Source of the DNA: Calothrix sp. CSU_2_0
GTDB lineage: Bacteria; Cyanobacteriota; Cyanobacteriia; Cyanobacteriales; Nostocaceae
NCBI GenBank assembly: GCA_012034595.1
Contig: JAAUPE010000037.1
Coordinates: 1-52,386, forward strand
Length of the DNA stretch: 52,386 bases
Reading direction: 5' to 3'
The notes beneath the pieces were generated by a model. It did not search any database and was not told where the DNA came from. It worked only from the letters and a program-made list of their open reading frames with translations. The translations under genes and the position numbers were made by a program. Position 1 is the stretch's first letter, and each line of letters opens with the position of its first letter. Positions 40,134-47,279 of the stretch are shown piece by piece.

Positions 40134-41107
40134 TCAAATATCCTTGAAGAATGCCATCTTTGTCAGTTGTTTGGTAAAACCTACCGACTCGTACAACTGC
40201 AACGCACCATTGGGATTATCCGCATCGACACCAAGTCGGGCAAATTCTATTCCCTTATCCTGAAGTCGCTGCAAACCAGCTAACAACATTGCTTTTCCCA
40301 ATCCCATGCGTCGGTAATTGCGACGAGTACCGAGAACTTCAATAAATCCAACTTTTTTACCAATGCGATCGCTATATTCGGGTAGAATTTCGCAAAAACA
40401 CAACGCAGCAAAACTGCCATCATCAGCAACAGCAATCAAATCTAGTTCGGGTTTGTAGTGGGGTTCCTCTAACCAATGTTCCATAGTTTCTAAAGTCACT
40501 GGATGATGGTTCCAATGGTCGAGAAATATCTCGTTGAGTAACTCTAACCAAGCTAATTTATCGGTTGTCGGATTCATTTGACGTAAAGTTAAACCGGGGG
40601 GAAATTGGGGTTGTTCCACAGGTTCTAGAAGACTCCGTTCCATGCGAAAAAAGAAGCGATCGCAAGTAAATCCAAGTTTCTCCAAAGGGCAATTTTCTCG
40701 GTTTGGGTATCCCTAGCACCAGCTCGCAATTTTACCGGGAAGCTCCTTTCCTGCTTGATTTCCGCCATTCTTGCCTCTGCCCACTCAAAAATCTGAAATT
40801 CTAAATTTTTTCCCCGCATGTCTGGATGAACGTAAAAACCTAAAGCTCCATCGATCGCATCACTGGGTTCGCTAATCCACAAATCCCCATAAGCTATTAA
40901 GTTACCACTTCCATCTTCCCAAAGCCGTATATCTTTGTTTTTATCGACGGAAGGTTCATCAAGTTCGCTTTTTAATTCGGTTACGGATGCACCATCATCC
41001 AAATTATCAAAGCGATCGCAAACATTAATCAGATCGACAATTGGTTGCAAATCTTCTGCTCCCCGAAAATTTCGCATTTCTAGGGTTTGTTGATAATTAA
41101 TTTGCAT
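40134..41107 (-). pseudogene. Double-GNAT acetyltransferase, one frameshift
   Basis: Two GNAT N-acetyltransferase domains in tandem, in two frames. Adding one base at the AAA run at 40684-40686 (plus strand) joins ...RAGARDTQTEKIAL to .EKLGFTCDRFFFRMERSLLEP, giving about 324 residues, as in intact double-GNAT proteins. Domain 1 contains GALGFYVHPDMRGKNLE. Domain 2 contains GTRRNYRRMGLGKAMLLAGL, which is the acetyl-CoA loop, and ALQLYESVGF. The substrate is unknown. The ATG at 41107 is used, as the next upstream start is TTG; a start at 41077 is also possible. Whether the break is real or a sequence error is open. Confidence 0.75.
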
Positions 41108-41419
41108 AAGATTAAATACCAATAGATTTTATATTACATAATACTACAAATGTATTTTTGGTTTGTAACTCACCCATAAGGGTGATATTGATTAGATTCA
41201 AATAGCCTGATATTTTTAGTTGCATGAAGCGATCGCACGGAAAAATTCAAAACACCTCCATAAATCCTTGCTAGTTGTCGGCTTTGGTTAAATTTGCAAG
41301 AATAAGCTTATACATTGGCTTGGGTATATTCCGATGCAGGTAGGGTCAATTCTGCGCGATCGTTATAAAATCTAGGATTGAGAAAAAGATTATACGGAAA
41401 GTTTCCGTATAATAAATAG
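41108..41419. other. Spacer left of the cassette array
   Basis: 312 bases with scattered HIP1 sites (GCGATCGCA near 41228) and no coding frame. Its last part holds the palindrome at 41389-41413. No integron integrase gene or recognisable attI is present here. Confidence 0.45.
41389..41413 (+). promoter_or_regulatory. 25-bp palindrome with an embedded TATAAT, six bases before the cassette junction
   Basis: Perfect arms ATTATACGGAAA and TTTCCGTATAAT around a single G. The right arm ends in TATAAT (41408-41413), a good -10 box that would start transcription at about the first base of cassette 1. It could be an operator overlapping a promoter for the array, comparable to a Pc promoter, or a recombination-related site. 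No good -35 box is visible. Confidence 0.45.
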
Positions 41420-42079
41420 TTATGTTGCAAGACCAATCACCATGCTGATACGACAAGCTACCCCCGACGATGCCGAAATCAGTTGCAATATATTACGTCG
41501 CTCAATCATAGATTTGTGCGGGGCTGACCATAATGACTCGCCAGAGCATTTAACTGAATGGTTACGAAATAAGACTCCGGAAATTGTTCGTGGTTGGTAT
41601 TCTGATCCGGAGAAATTTTGTGTTGTTGCAGAACTAAATAATGAAATTGTTGGTGTCGGTTCTATTAATGCTAAAGGAGAGATTGGACTTCTTTATGTCA
41701 GCCCTACAGCACGATTTCGGGGTGTAAGCAAAGCGATGCTTATTTCTCTTGAAAACTGGGCACGATCACGTCAGTTCCACGAAATTACATTACTAAGCTC
41801 AGTTACAGCGAGGAGTTTTTACGAAGCCGCTGGATATCTGGAAAACGGGATTCCTGTTCGAGTTTTCGGAGAAGCAATTGCTTATCCAATGAAAAAGGCA
41901 ATTGCAACCTAACAAGCGCACTGCACAGAAATGGCTTGTGTGAAGATGCGGAAAACGTTAAATGCTGGTGTTGAATAGTAGTGATGTGTAGAACGCAGCA
42001 TAACAATCCCGTTACACACCGACCGTTGGGAGGTTATCGGTTGGTGTTCGAGGTTACTAGCGGCGGGTGAACGGGGTCG
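41420..42079 (+). mobile_element. Integron-type gene cassette 1 (GNAT)
   Basis: A 660-base unit. It begins right after the G of GTTATGT (41419-41425) and ends at the G of GTTAGGC in the attC-like site. The 5' bases TTATGT and the cassette's own attC core GCATAAC are complementary at six of seven positions when the preceding G is included, as expected of a unit that excises as a circle. It carries one gene filling most of its length, 22 bases from the left end. Read from sequence; mobility is inferred. Confidence 0.65.
41442..41912 (+). CDS. GNAT family N-acetyltransferase (cassette gene)
   Basis: A 156-residue single-domain GNAT enzyme. The N-terminus MLIRQATPDDAEISCNIL is the usual beta1-alpha1 opening. 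The acetyl-CoA-binding region is GLLYVSPTARFRGVSKAML, and SVTARSFYEAAGY is the C-terminal signature. The closest type is the small 'GNAT of unknown substrate' common in bacterial genomes and integron cassettes. The acceptor could be an amine drug, a metabolite or a protein; nothing in the sequence decides. It starts at an ATG 22 bases inside cassette 1 and stops 85 bases before the attC-like site. Base composition is intermediate between the AT-rich left flank and the GC-rich right flank. Confidence 0.85.
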   Translation: MLIRQATPDDAEISCNILRRSIIDLCGADHNDSPEHLTEWLRNKTPEIVRGWYSDPEKFCVVAELNNEIVGVGSINAKGEIGLLYVSPTARFRGVSKAMLISLENWARSRQFHEITLLSSVTARSFYEAAGYLENGIPVRVFGEAIAYPMKKAIAT

Positions 42080-42085
42080 TTAGGC
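41998..42085 (+). other. attC-like recombination site 1
   Basis: An 88-base imperfect inverted repeat. The left core is GCATAAC (41998-42004) and the right core is GTTAGGC (42079-42085, matching GTTRRRY). Inner boxes CCCGTTACAC and the complement of GGGTGAACGGG also pair. The middle can form a second hairpin (CACACCGACCG with CGGTTGGTGTT). The expected crossover is between 42079 and 42080. The site resembles attC sites in layout and length, and shares long blocks with the site at 42958. Confidence 0.65.
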
Positions 42086-42149
42086 AGAAGATAGTTGCTG
42101 GAATCATGCCAGGTATGGAAACTTTATTAAGTTCAGGAAAAATTTATGA

Positions 42150-42911
42150 GTGAATGTTGTGAGTGAATACAGAAGCGAAAAGAGAGTTGCTCTCGTTACT
42201 GGTTCAACATCTGGGATAGGAAGGGCGATCGCAGAACAACTGGCTAAAGATGGATTTACTGTTGCTTTTCATTCCAAGTCTTCAGTGTTGGTTGGGCAAT
42301 CATTAGCGGAAGCTCATCCCAGTGCATCTTATTTTCAAGCTGATCTATCTGATCAAAACCAAGCTCGTGATTTGATTGCTAAAGTTTTATCGCATCACAG
42401 GCGGCTAGATGTGTTGGTCAATAATGCAGGGATTAGCGCGACAATTCCACATACATCCCTCAAGGAAGCGACACCAGAGGTCTGGCGAGATCTGTATGAA
42501 GTCAACGTCATTGCACCCTGGACACTCATCGCAGAGGCTGAAAATTCGCTACGTCAGTCATCCAGTTGTGAATGCCCTAGCTGCATTCTCAATATTAGTT
42601 CTCATGCTGGAATTCGTCCAAAAGGAGCCTCAATCCCATATTCTGCAAGTAAAGCTGCTCTCAACCATATGACAAAGCTGCTTGCATTGAGTCTTGCCCC
42701 TTTGATTCGGGTGAATGCGATCGCGCCGGGGTTGGTTGAAACTCCGATGAGTAAGGATTGGACAGCAGCCCGAAAGCTGTGGGAGGAGCGCTCTCCAATG
42801 GGGCGAGGAGCGCAGCCAGAAGAGATTGCACAGGTGGCTTCGATGCTGGTGGCAAGTCACTATCTTACGGGCGAAATTTTGATTTCAGATGGAGGGCTAA
42901 ATCTTACTTGA
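42150..42911 (+). CDS. Short-chain dehydrogenase/reductase (cassette gene)
   Basis: A 253-residue SDR oxidoreductase using NAD(P)H. Motifs in order are TGSTSGIGRA (17-26), NNAG (91-94), the serine in LNISSHAG (S151), YSASK (Y164, K168) and APGLVETPM, with DGGLNLT at the C-terminus. The type is the 3-oxoacyl-ACP reductase-like classical SDR; the substrate is unknown. The start used is GTG at 42150, and GTG at 42159 is also possible. An ATG at 42146 has the best ribosome-binding site (AGGA) but is out of frame and ends after six codons. A repeated GAGTGAAT (42148, 42161) suggests a small duplication shifted the original ATG. It lies wholly inside cassette 2. Confidence 0.85.
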   Translation: MNVVSEYRSEKRVALVTGSTSGIGRAIAEQLAKDGFTVAFHSKSSVLVGQSLAEAHPSASYFQADLSDQNQARDLIAKVLSHHRRLDVLVNNAGISATIPHTSLKEATPEVWRDLYEVNVIAPWTLIAEAENSLRQSSSCECPSCILNISSHAGIRPKGASIPYSASKAALNHMTKLLALSLAPLIRVNAIAPGLVETPMSKDWTAARKLWEERSPMGRGAQPEEIAQVASMLVASHYLTGEILISDGGLNLT

Positions 42912-42919
42912 TAGTCTCC

Positions 42920-42964
42920 AAATTTCTGCCTAACAAATTTCTGCCTAACAAATCTCTGCCTAAC
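42920..42964 (+). repeat. 15-bp triplet repeat carrying the attC core
   Basis: Three consecutive 15-base units: AAATTTCTGCCTAAC twice, then AAATCTCTGCCTAAC. Each ends in GCCTAAC, the left core of the attC-like site, so the core has been triplicated immediately before the real site. It starts nine bases after the SDR stop codon. Confidence 0.75.
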
Positions 42965-43040
42965 AATCTCGTTGCACACCGATCGAATTAAGTTTTTGTG
43001 TTGGGTTCGAGAGGTTATCTGTGGCGGATGAACAGGGTCG
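42958..43040 (+). other. attC-like recombination site 2 (right core missing)
   Basis: Left core GCCTAAC (42958-42964), then TAACAATCTCGTTGCACACC, which differs from site 1 at only two bases over the same span. The right part, GGCGGATGAACAGGGTCG, matches GGCGGGTGAACGGGGTCG of site 1. Identity ends at 43040, exactly at the G of the crossover point; ACTGCG follows instead of TTAGGC. This is what the last cassette of an array looks like when it abuts non-integron DNA. Confidence 0.6.
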
Positions 43041-43192
43041 ACTGCGCTCGGCCCGATACCCTTTGCCCTTTCCCCAAGGCTTCTATCTGGGTAGGGGCAA
43101 AACGAGGGCTACCCTTCTTGCCAAACTTCCTGAACAAAACCGCCGACTGCACGTAAAATCTTCATGACGGCTTTGTTTTCTCCTTGCCTCCC

Positions 43193-43729
43193 ATGCCATT
43201 TCTCGATATCTTGCCCCTGCGTGCGATCGTCTATCAGCTTCTATTTTTAGTGTTAGCGATCGCCATCGAAGCGATCGTCCTGCAAAAGCGCCTCGGAATC
43301 GGCCGCAAAACCAGCATCCAGTACACTGCTACCGTCAACCTCCTCTCCACCGTCGTAGGCTGGATGATCTTCTTCACCGTCGAGCCTTGGCTCCCCGAAG
43401 ACCTGCGATCGCAATTGATCAGCTACATTTTCTTTGACTCCCTTGCCAACCCACCCGTGCTAATCGGGTTTGCCTTCATCAGCTTTATCGGCACGTTCTT
43501 GCTCAAGCTCGAAGGCATTAACCTCCTAGAACTGCTCCTGGGCATCAAGAAAGATGAAGACATCGAAGCCAAAGAAGCTGCTAAATTTCAAGGCAAGCGC
43601 GGCAAACGGGTAAACTTTGCGATCGTCACGAGTCGTCCTCTGGCTGTGCTCTGGGCCAATGCCTTCAGCTTTAGCGCCATCACTTTCTTGATCGCCGTCC
43701 GCATCTTTTTTCAAGCTCCGGGTTCGTAG
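43193..43729 (+). CDS. fraC: Filament integrity protein FraC
   Basis: A 178-residue membrane protein with three hydrophobic helices near residues 8-28, 43-63 and 84-105, and a charged C-terminal region (KKDEDIEAKEAAKFQGKRGKRV) before a last hydrophobic stretch. FraC and FraD localise to the intercellular septa of filamentous cyanobacteria and are needed for long filaments and cell-to-cell exchange. Recognition rests on the FLDILPLRAIVYQLLF opening and on the fraD gene following after 75 bases. The ATG at 43193 is used rather than a TTG nine bases upstream. Codon use is much more GC-rich than in genes left of 41 kb. Confidence 0.85.
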   Translation: MPFLDILPLRAIVYQLLFLVLAIAIEAIVLQKRLGIGRKTSIQYTATVNLLSTVVGWMIFFTVEPWLPEDLRSQLISYIFFDSLANPPVLIGFAFISFIGTFLLKLEGINLLELLLGIKKDEDIEAKEAAKFQGKRGKRVNFAIVTSRPLAVLWANAFSFSAITFLIAVRIFFQAPGS

Positions 43730-43804
43730 ATTGTTGCAAGGGGCTGGGCCGAAACAGCTTGATAGTGGGACTCAAGAAATTTTTGCTAGAGAACATTTAG
43801 CGCT

Positions 43805-44806
43805 ATGAGAGAAATCTTTCAGTTAGTTCGGAATCGGATACAGCCGCCCGACTGGGCATCGTGGCAAACCTTGGTGGCGCTGAGTGCGTTTTCGGCGATC
43901 GTCGCGGGCATGACCTCTTACCCGGTGCAAAACATCATTGCCTTTTTTGGCTGGGTGTTTTTGATTTTGGGAGTTTGGTGGTTTACCTACGAAGAAGGTG
44001 TCAAAAAAAAGTTGACTTTTAATGGTCTCTTTGTCGGCCCCTGGATTGTCGGCGCACTGATATCCATTTGGCTCTTTGGCAGTTGGCAAGGCAGTCCTAC
44101 CCCTGCTTCATTTATTAGTTGGCCCGTGATCTCCTCGATCGTTTGGTCTATCCCCCGCTTCGTCAAAACAAACCCCAAAACCGTCACACCCAACTACACC
44201 GTTCCGACTCCGGCAGGCAGGCAAGACATCATTCTGCTACTACTGAGTAACTTGATTCTTAGCTGTTGGTTTCAGTTTTATTTTTTGCTACAAGATTGGC
44301 TGGTTGACTACCCAAACTTGAGAGCCGATGATTTTAGTCGCAGTGCTTTTGTGTTGCAGGTGCAGCCGCAAAATCGGGTAGATTCTAGGGGCGTTGAAGT
44401 GCTCAATCTGGCAGAGCAAGCCCTCAAAAAACGCCTAGAAGGAAGACCCTGGGCAGAAGTTGAACGTTGGCTCGATGACTTAGACCAGGAGATGCCGATT
44501 CTTGCAGATGAGGTCAAAAAACAACTCCCGCAAGCGATCGAAAACAGGTTATGGGATCTCAAAGGCACGATCGTTTCCGATCGATACACGCTGCAACTTC
44601 AGGCGATTTGGCAGGGGCCGAGTGCCCGACCGACGGGCTATGCGGTCATCAAGTCCTGTCAGATTACCCAAACTCGCAAGATTGGCCCACCTGCACAGCT
44701 TGATTTTAAGTCTTCTGACTCGCCCGCCGTGTCTGCGCCCGTGTCGCGCTCGATCGGGGCGGTCAGTTGTGGTGAAGCAGCGTTGCCCAACAGTGATGGG
44801 GGGTGA
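43805..44806 (+). CDS. fraD: Filament integrity protein FraD (DUF5357)
   Basis: A 333-residue protein with about five N-terminal membrane helices (from SAFSAIVAGMTSYPVQNIIA to ILLLLSNLILSCWFQFYFLL) and a soluble, probably periplasmic C-terminal half. That half has a coiled-coil-prone stretch around EVLNLAEQALKKRLEGRPWAEVERWLDDL. FraD is a structural component of septal junctions. It is in an apparent operon with fraC. fraE, which follows in Anabaena, is absent here; a Slr1339-type gene comes next after about 260 bases. The last 40 residues are low-complexity Ser/Pro and may vary. Confidence 0.85.
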   Translation: MREIFQLVRNRIQPPDWASWQTLVALSAFSAIVAGMTSYPVQNIIAFFGWVFLILGVWWFTYEEGVKKKLTFNGLFVGPWIVGALISIWLFGSWQGSPTPASFISWPVISSIVWSIPRFVKTNPKTVTPNYTVPTPAGRQDIILLLLSNLILSCWFQFYFLLQDWLVDYPNLRADDFSRSAFVLQVQPQNRVDSRGVEVLNLAEQALKKRLEGRPWAEVERWLDDLDQEMPILADEVKKQLPQAIENRLWDLKGTIVSDRYTLQLQAIWQGPSARPTGYAVIKSCQITQTRKIGPPAQLDFKSSDSPAVSAPVSRSIGAVSCGEAALPNSDGG

Positions 44807-45066
44807 GGCAGTTGGCAAGCTGCGCCAGAGAAGTTTATCAAAGGGTCTAGAGAGTCTCCGTCTCCTATTCTGATGCAGTCAAGATGCCTACCCCACAGGC
44901 TTCTAAAGTTCAGTTTTCAACCTCTCAGACTTGAGAAGCCTGTCAATCATGCAATAAAAGGCATTGCTGGCGGATATTATCCCATCGGTCAGCAATGCTG
45001 AAGTAACATTAAGGTATGGCTATATTCAAAATTCGACCTGCACAAAGCTAAGTGGAATTTATAGAG

Positions 45067-45657
45067 ATGGACGAGATCGACAAACTACTATCTGACCTGA
45101 GCGGCAAACCCAGCAAGCCAGAAACACCTGCAACAAACTCACCGAAACCTCCACCCCAGTCATCTCAATCCCAGTCATCTCAATCCCAGCCATCTCAATC
45201 CCAGTCATCTCAATCCCAGCCATCTCAATCCCAGTCATCTCAATCCCAGCCATCTCAATCAATAGATGACTTGCTCAAGCAGCTTGGCACAGAAACCTCA
45301 CCTTCTCGCCCTGCACCGCCAGTCACGCCTCCCGCAGCAGACAACCGTCTGTTAGAGCAAATCAAGTCTAAATATACCGCGCAAGATCAAGCCCAACACC
45401 AGCGCCAACAGCAAGAACAACAGCAAGCTGAACGCCAGCGCCAACAGCAAGAACAACAAAAACAACGTCGATTAGAGCAACTCAAACGAGAACGACGATC
45501 GCAACTAACCGAGGCAGCCCAAACCTGGCTCAAGCAAATCGATCCAAAATCCACCGAGGGAATCTGGTTTGAAGAATTTTCCTGCAACTATGGGTCACGG
45601 TTAGAGGCGGCGATCGAATATCTCGAAGCCCTACAGGAAGTCGATCGAGGCGTATAA
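45067..45657 (+). CDS. Salt-stress Slr1339-family protein with Ser/Gln repeat
   Basis: A 196-residue soluble cyanobacterial protein. The N-terminus MDEIDKLLSDLSGK and the second motif IDDLLKQLG flank a Ser/Gln/Pro repeat coded by a 15-base minisatellite. Next come LLEQIKSKY and a Gln/Arg/Glu coiled coil of about 60 residues. The conserved C-terminus WLKQIDPKSTEGIWFEEFSCNYGSRLEAAIEYLEAL closes it (given here in parts: WLKQIDPKSTEGIW, FEEFSCNYGSRL). The function is unknown; the family is named after a Synechocystis protein linked with salt stress. ATG at 45067 is preferred over a GTG 15 bases earlier. It is convergent with pabB. Confidence 0.7.
   Translation: MDEIDKLLSDLSGKPSKPETPATNSPKPPPQSSQSQSSQSQPSQSQSSQSQPSQSQSSQSQPSQSIDDLLKQLGTETSPSRPAPPVTPPAADNRLLEQIKSKYTAQDQAQHQRQQQEQQQAERQRQQQEQQKQRRLEQLKRERRSQLTEAAQTWLKQIDPKSTEGIWFEEFSCNYGSRLEAAIEYLEALQEVDRGV
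45157..45261 (+). repeat. 15-bp coding minisatellite (7 units)
   Basis: Seven in-frame units of CAGTCATCTCAATCC or CAGCCATCTCAATCC, encoding QSSQS or QPSQS. The two variants alternate from the second unit on, so expansion probably proceeded in 30-base steps. The number is likely to vary between strains. Confidence 0.85.
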
Positions 45658-45675
45658 AAATCGTCGATTTCAGCC

Positions 45676-47061
45676 TCAGATCCAGGATTGTGCCAGCTTC
45701 AGCGCTGCGAGTTGTGCCTGAGCTTTGTGGAGTGATTCGTGCCATTCTCTGGTCGGATCGCTATCTGCAACAATGCCTGCGCCAACTTGCCCATATACGA
45801 TCGCACCTTTCGCTTCAGGTACATAAAGCAGCGTCCGAATCAGAATATTGAGATCCAAGTTTCCTCGCCAATCTAAGTAGCCACAGGAGCCATAGAAGAG
45901 ACTGCGACGAAAGGGTTCCAGCGTTTCTATGATTTCCATGCAGCGTACTTTTGGGCAACCTGTAATCGTTCCACCGGGGAAGAGGGCACGAATCAAATCT
46001 ACAGCGTTGAATTCTGGTTTTAGCGTTCCGATAATGTTGCTGACCAGGTGCATCACATGACTATAGCGCTCGATCGCTAGCAATTCATCCACAATTACCG
46101 AACCCCATTCACAAACCCGTCCCAAATCATTGCGCTCTAGATCTACTAGCATGATGTGTTCAGCTTGCTCTTTGATGTTGCTGATCAATTCCTCAGCAAG
46201 TTGACGATCGTATTCCTGAGTCTGACCTCTGGGGCGAGTTCCAGCAATGGGGCGAGTTTCTGCGTAGCGATCTTGCAGTTTTACCAAACGTTCTGGCGAA
46301 CAGCTAATCACATCTCCCCAGGGAGTCTTCCAATAGCTCGCAAATGGAGACGGGTTAATCTGCTGCAACGCACCATAGATTGACCAACTCTCTGCGGTGG
46401 TTTTTGCCTCAAATCGGAGAGAAAGATTTGCCTGAAAAATGTCACCCGCTTGGATGTGCTTTTGGGCTTGCAAAACGGCAGATGCATAGGCAGACTCAGA
46501 TAGATAAAATCTGGCACTAGAAGCCTCCGAGGGAACAGAACCAGCAAATTTGGGGTGATTCGTTAAGCGATCGTTCATCTGATGGAGACGATCTTTCTCG
46601 GTCGCCGCTAGCCACAAAATCTGCTGTTGATGATCCAACACGGCGAAGCAGTCAGGTTCATACCAATAGGCAACTGGAAACGGCAGCCCATCAGATTTGA
46701 GGTAGGGCAACCGTTCAATTTCCCATGCCAAATCATAACCGAGCCAACCCAACCATCCGCCTGTAAACGGTAGAGAATCAGGCACAGCTTCAGGTCTGGG
46801 ACGATCGAGCAGTTGTTGCAGAAAGGGCAAAATTTCACCCGTGGGCGGTGTCCAAAGTTGCACTTCTCCGTTGACAACGCGAGGCGACCCAGCACAGATC
46901 GAGTAGCGCCCCAACTGGGGATAGTCGGGTGACGGCGGATAGGGGCTTTCGAGCAGCGTCGCGATTTCATCAGTCAGAAAGAGCCGCATGAAAACGTCAG
47001 AACCCGATCGCTGGTTAAGCGGCAACGATCGCCAGTGCCAGGGCTGAATGAGAAACATCAA
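45676..47061 (-). CDS. pabB: Aminodeoxychorismate / anthranilate synthase component I
   Basis: A 461-residue chorismate-utilising enzyme. Landmarks: GGWLGWLGYDLAWEIERLP, QAGDIFQANLSLRF, SCSPERLVKL, PIAGTRPRG (271-279), HIMLVDLERNDLGRV, FPGGTITGCPKV and GQVGAGIVADSDP. Length and the FLIQPWHWRSLPL N-terminus fit PabB (p-aminobenzoate, folate branch) better than TrpE. The residue matching the covalent lysine of Escherichia coli PabB is alanine (A273), as in TrpE and some other PabB enzymes, so the final assignment between 4-amino-4-deoxychorismate and anthranilate is not certain. No pabA/trpG amidotransferase is adjacent. Confidence 0.8.
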   Translation of the reverse strand: MMFLIQPWHWRSLPLNQRSGSDVFMRLFLTDEIATLLESPYPPSPDYPQLGRYSICAGSPRVVNGEVQLWTPPTGEILPFLQQLLDRPRPEAVPDSLPFTGGWLGWLGYDLAWEIERLPYLKSDGLPFPVAYWYEPDCFAVLDHQQQILWLAATEKDRLHQMNDRLTNHPKFAGSVPSEASSARFYLSESAYASAVLQAQKHIQAGDIFQANLSLRFEAKTTAESWSIYGALQQINPSPFASYWKTPWGDVISCSPERLVKLQDRYAETRPIAGTRPRGQTQEYDRQLAEELISNIKEQAEHIMLVDLERNDLGRVCEWGSVIVDELLAIERYSHVMHLVSNIIGTLKPEFNAVDLIRALFPGGTITGCPKVRCMEIIETLEPFRRSLFYGSCGYLDWRGNLDLNILIRTLLYVPEAKGAIVYGQVGAGIVADSDPTREWHESLHKAQAQLAALKLAQSWI

Positions 47062-47279
47062 TAAAGGGATAAGAAATGAATAGAGAACTTAGCTTGACTT
47101 TATCCATTTCAAGCGGCATGGCACACCAGTCTAAACCAAGAGCCTATTTAGACTCTTGGTACTTTTACCATATCGGCTGATTCAACGGATGCCTGAAAAA
47201 GTCGAACTTGCCAGAACCGTTGGACATCACTTGGACGCGACCAGGACGATTGCGATGTTCCTGAGTTTTTATCAGTCCG

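Larger units (their letters stand above)
42080..43040 (+). mobile_element. Integron-type gene cassette 2 (SDR)
   Basis: A 961-base unit starting TTAGGC at the crossover of site 1 and ending at the G at 43040, where similarity to site 1 stops. Its opening GTTAGGC and its own attC core GCCTAAC (42958-42964) are perfectly complementary, the signature of a cassette that closes into a circle. It carries one short-chain dehydrogenase gene. The base after 43040 starts unrelated, GC-rich sequence. Confidence 0.65.

Noticed and set aside
42920-42964. 15-base triplet repeat as a CRISPR or coding repeat
   Set aside because: No spacers are present and the SDR stop codon precedes it; the link with the attC core explains it better.
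43005-43020. GGTTCGAGA-like T-loop suggesting a tRNA in attC site 2
   Set aside because: No acceptor or anticodon stem can be formed around it, and the same block recurs in site 1 as part of the attC-like structure.
43035-43045. GTCGAC at the composition switch as evidence of a cloning joint
   Set aside because: A SalI site alone is weak evidence, and four of its bases are shared with the attC-like sequence in site 1.
44502-44873. Long frames overlapping fraD on both strands
   Set aside because: They follow from GC-rich codon use in fraD and have no independent start signals or family match.
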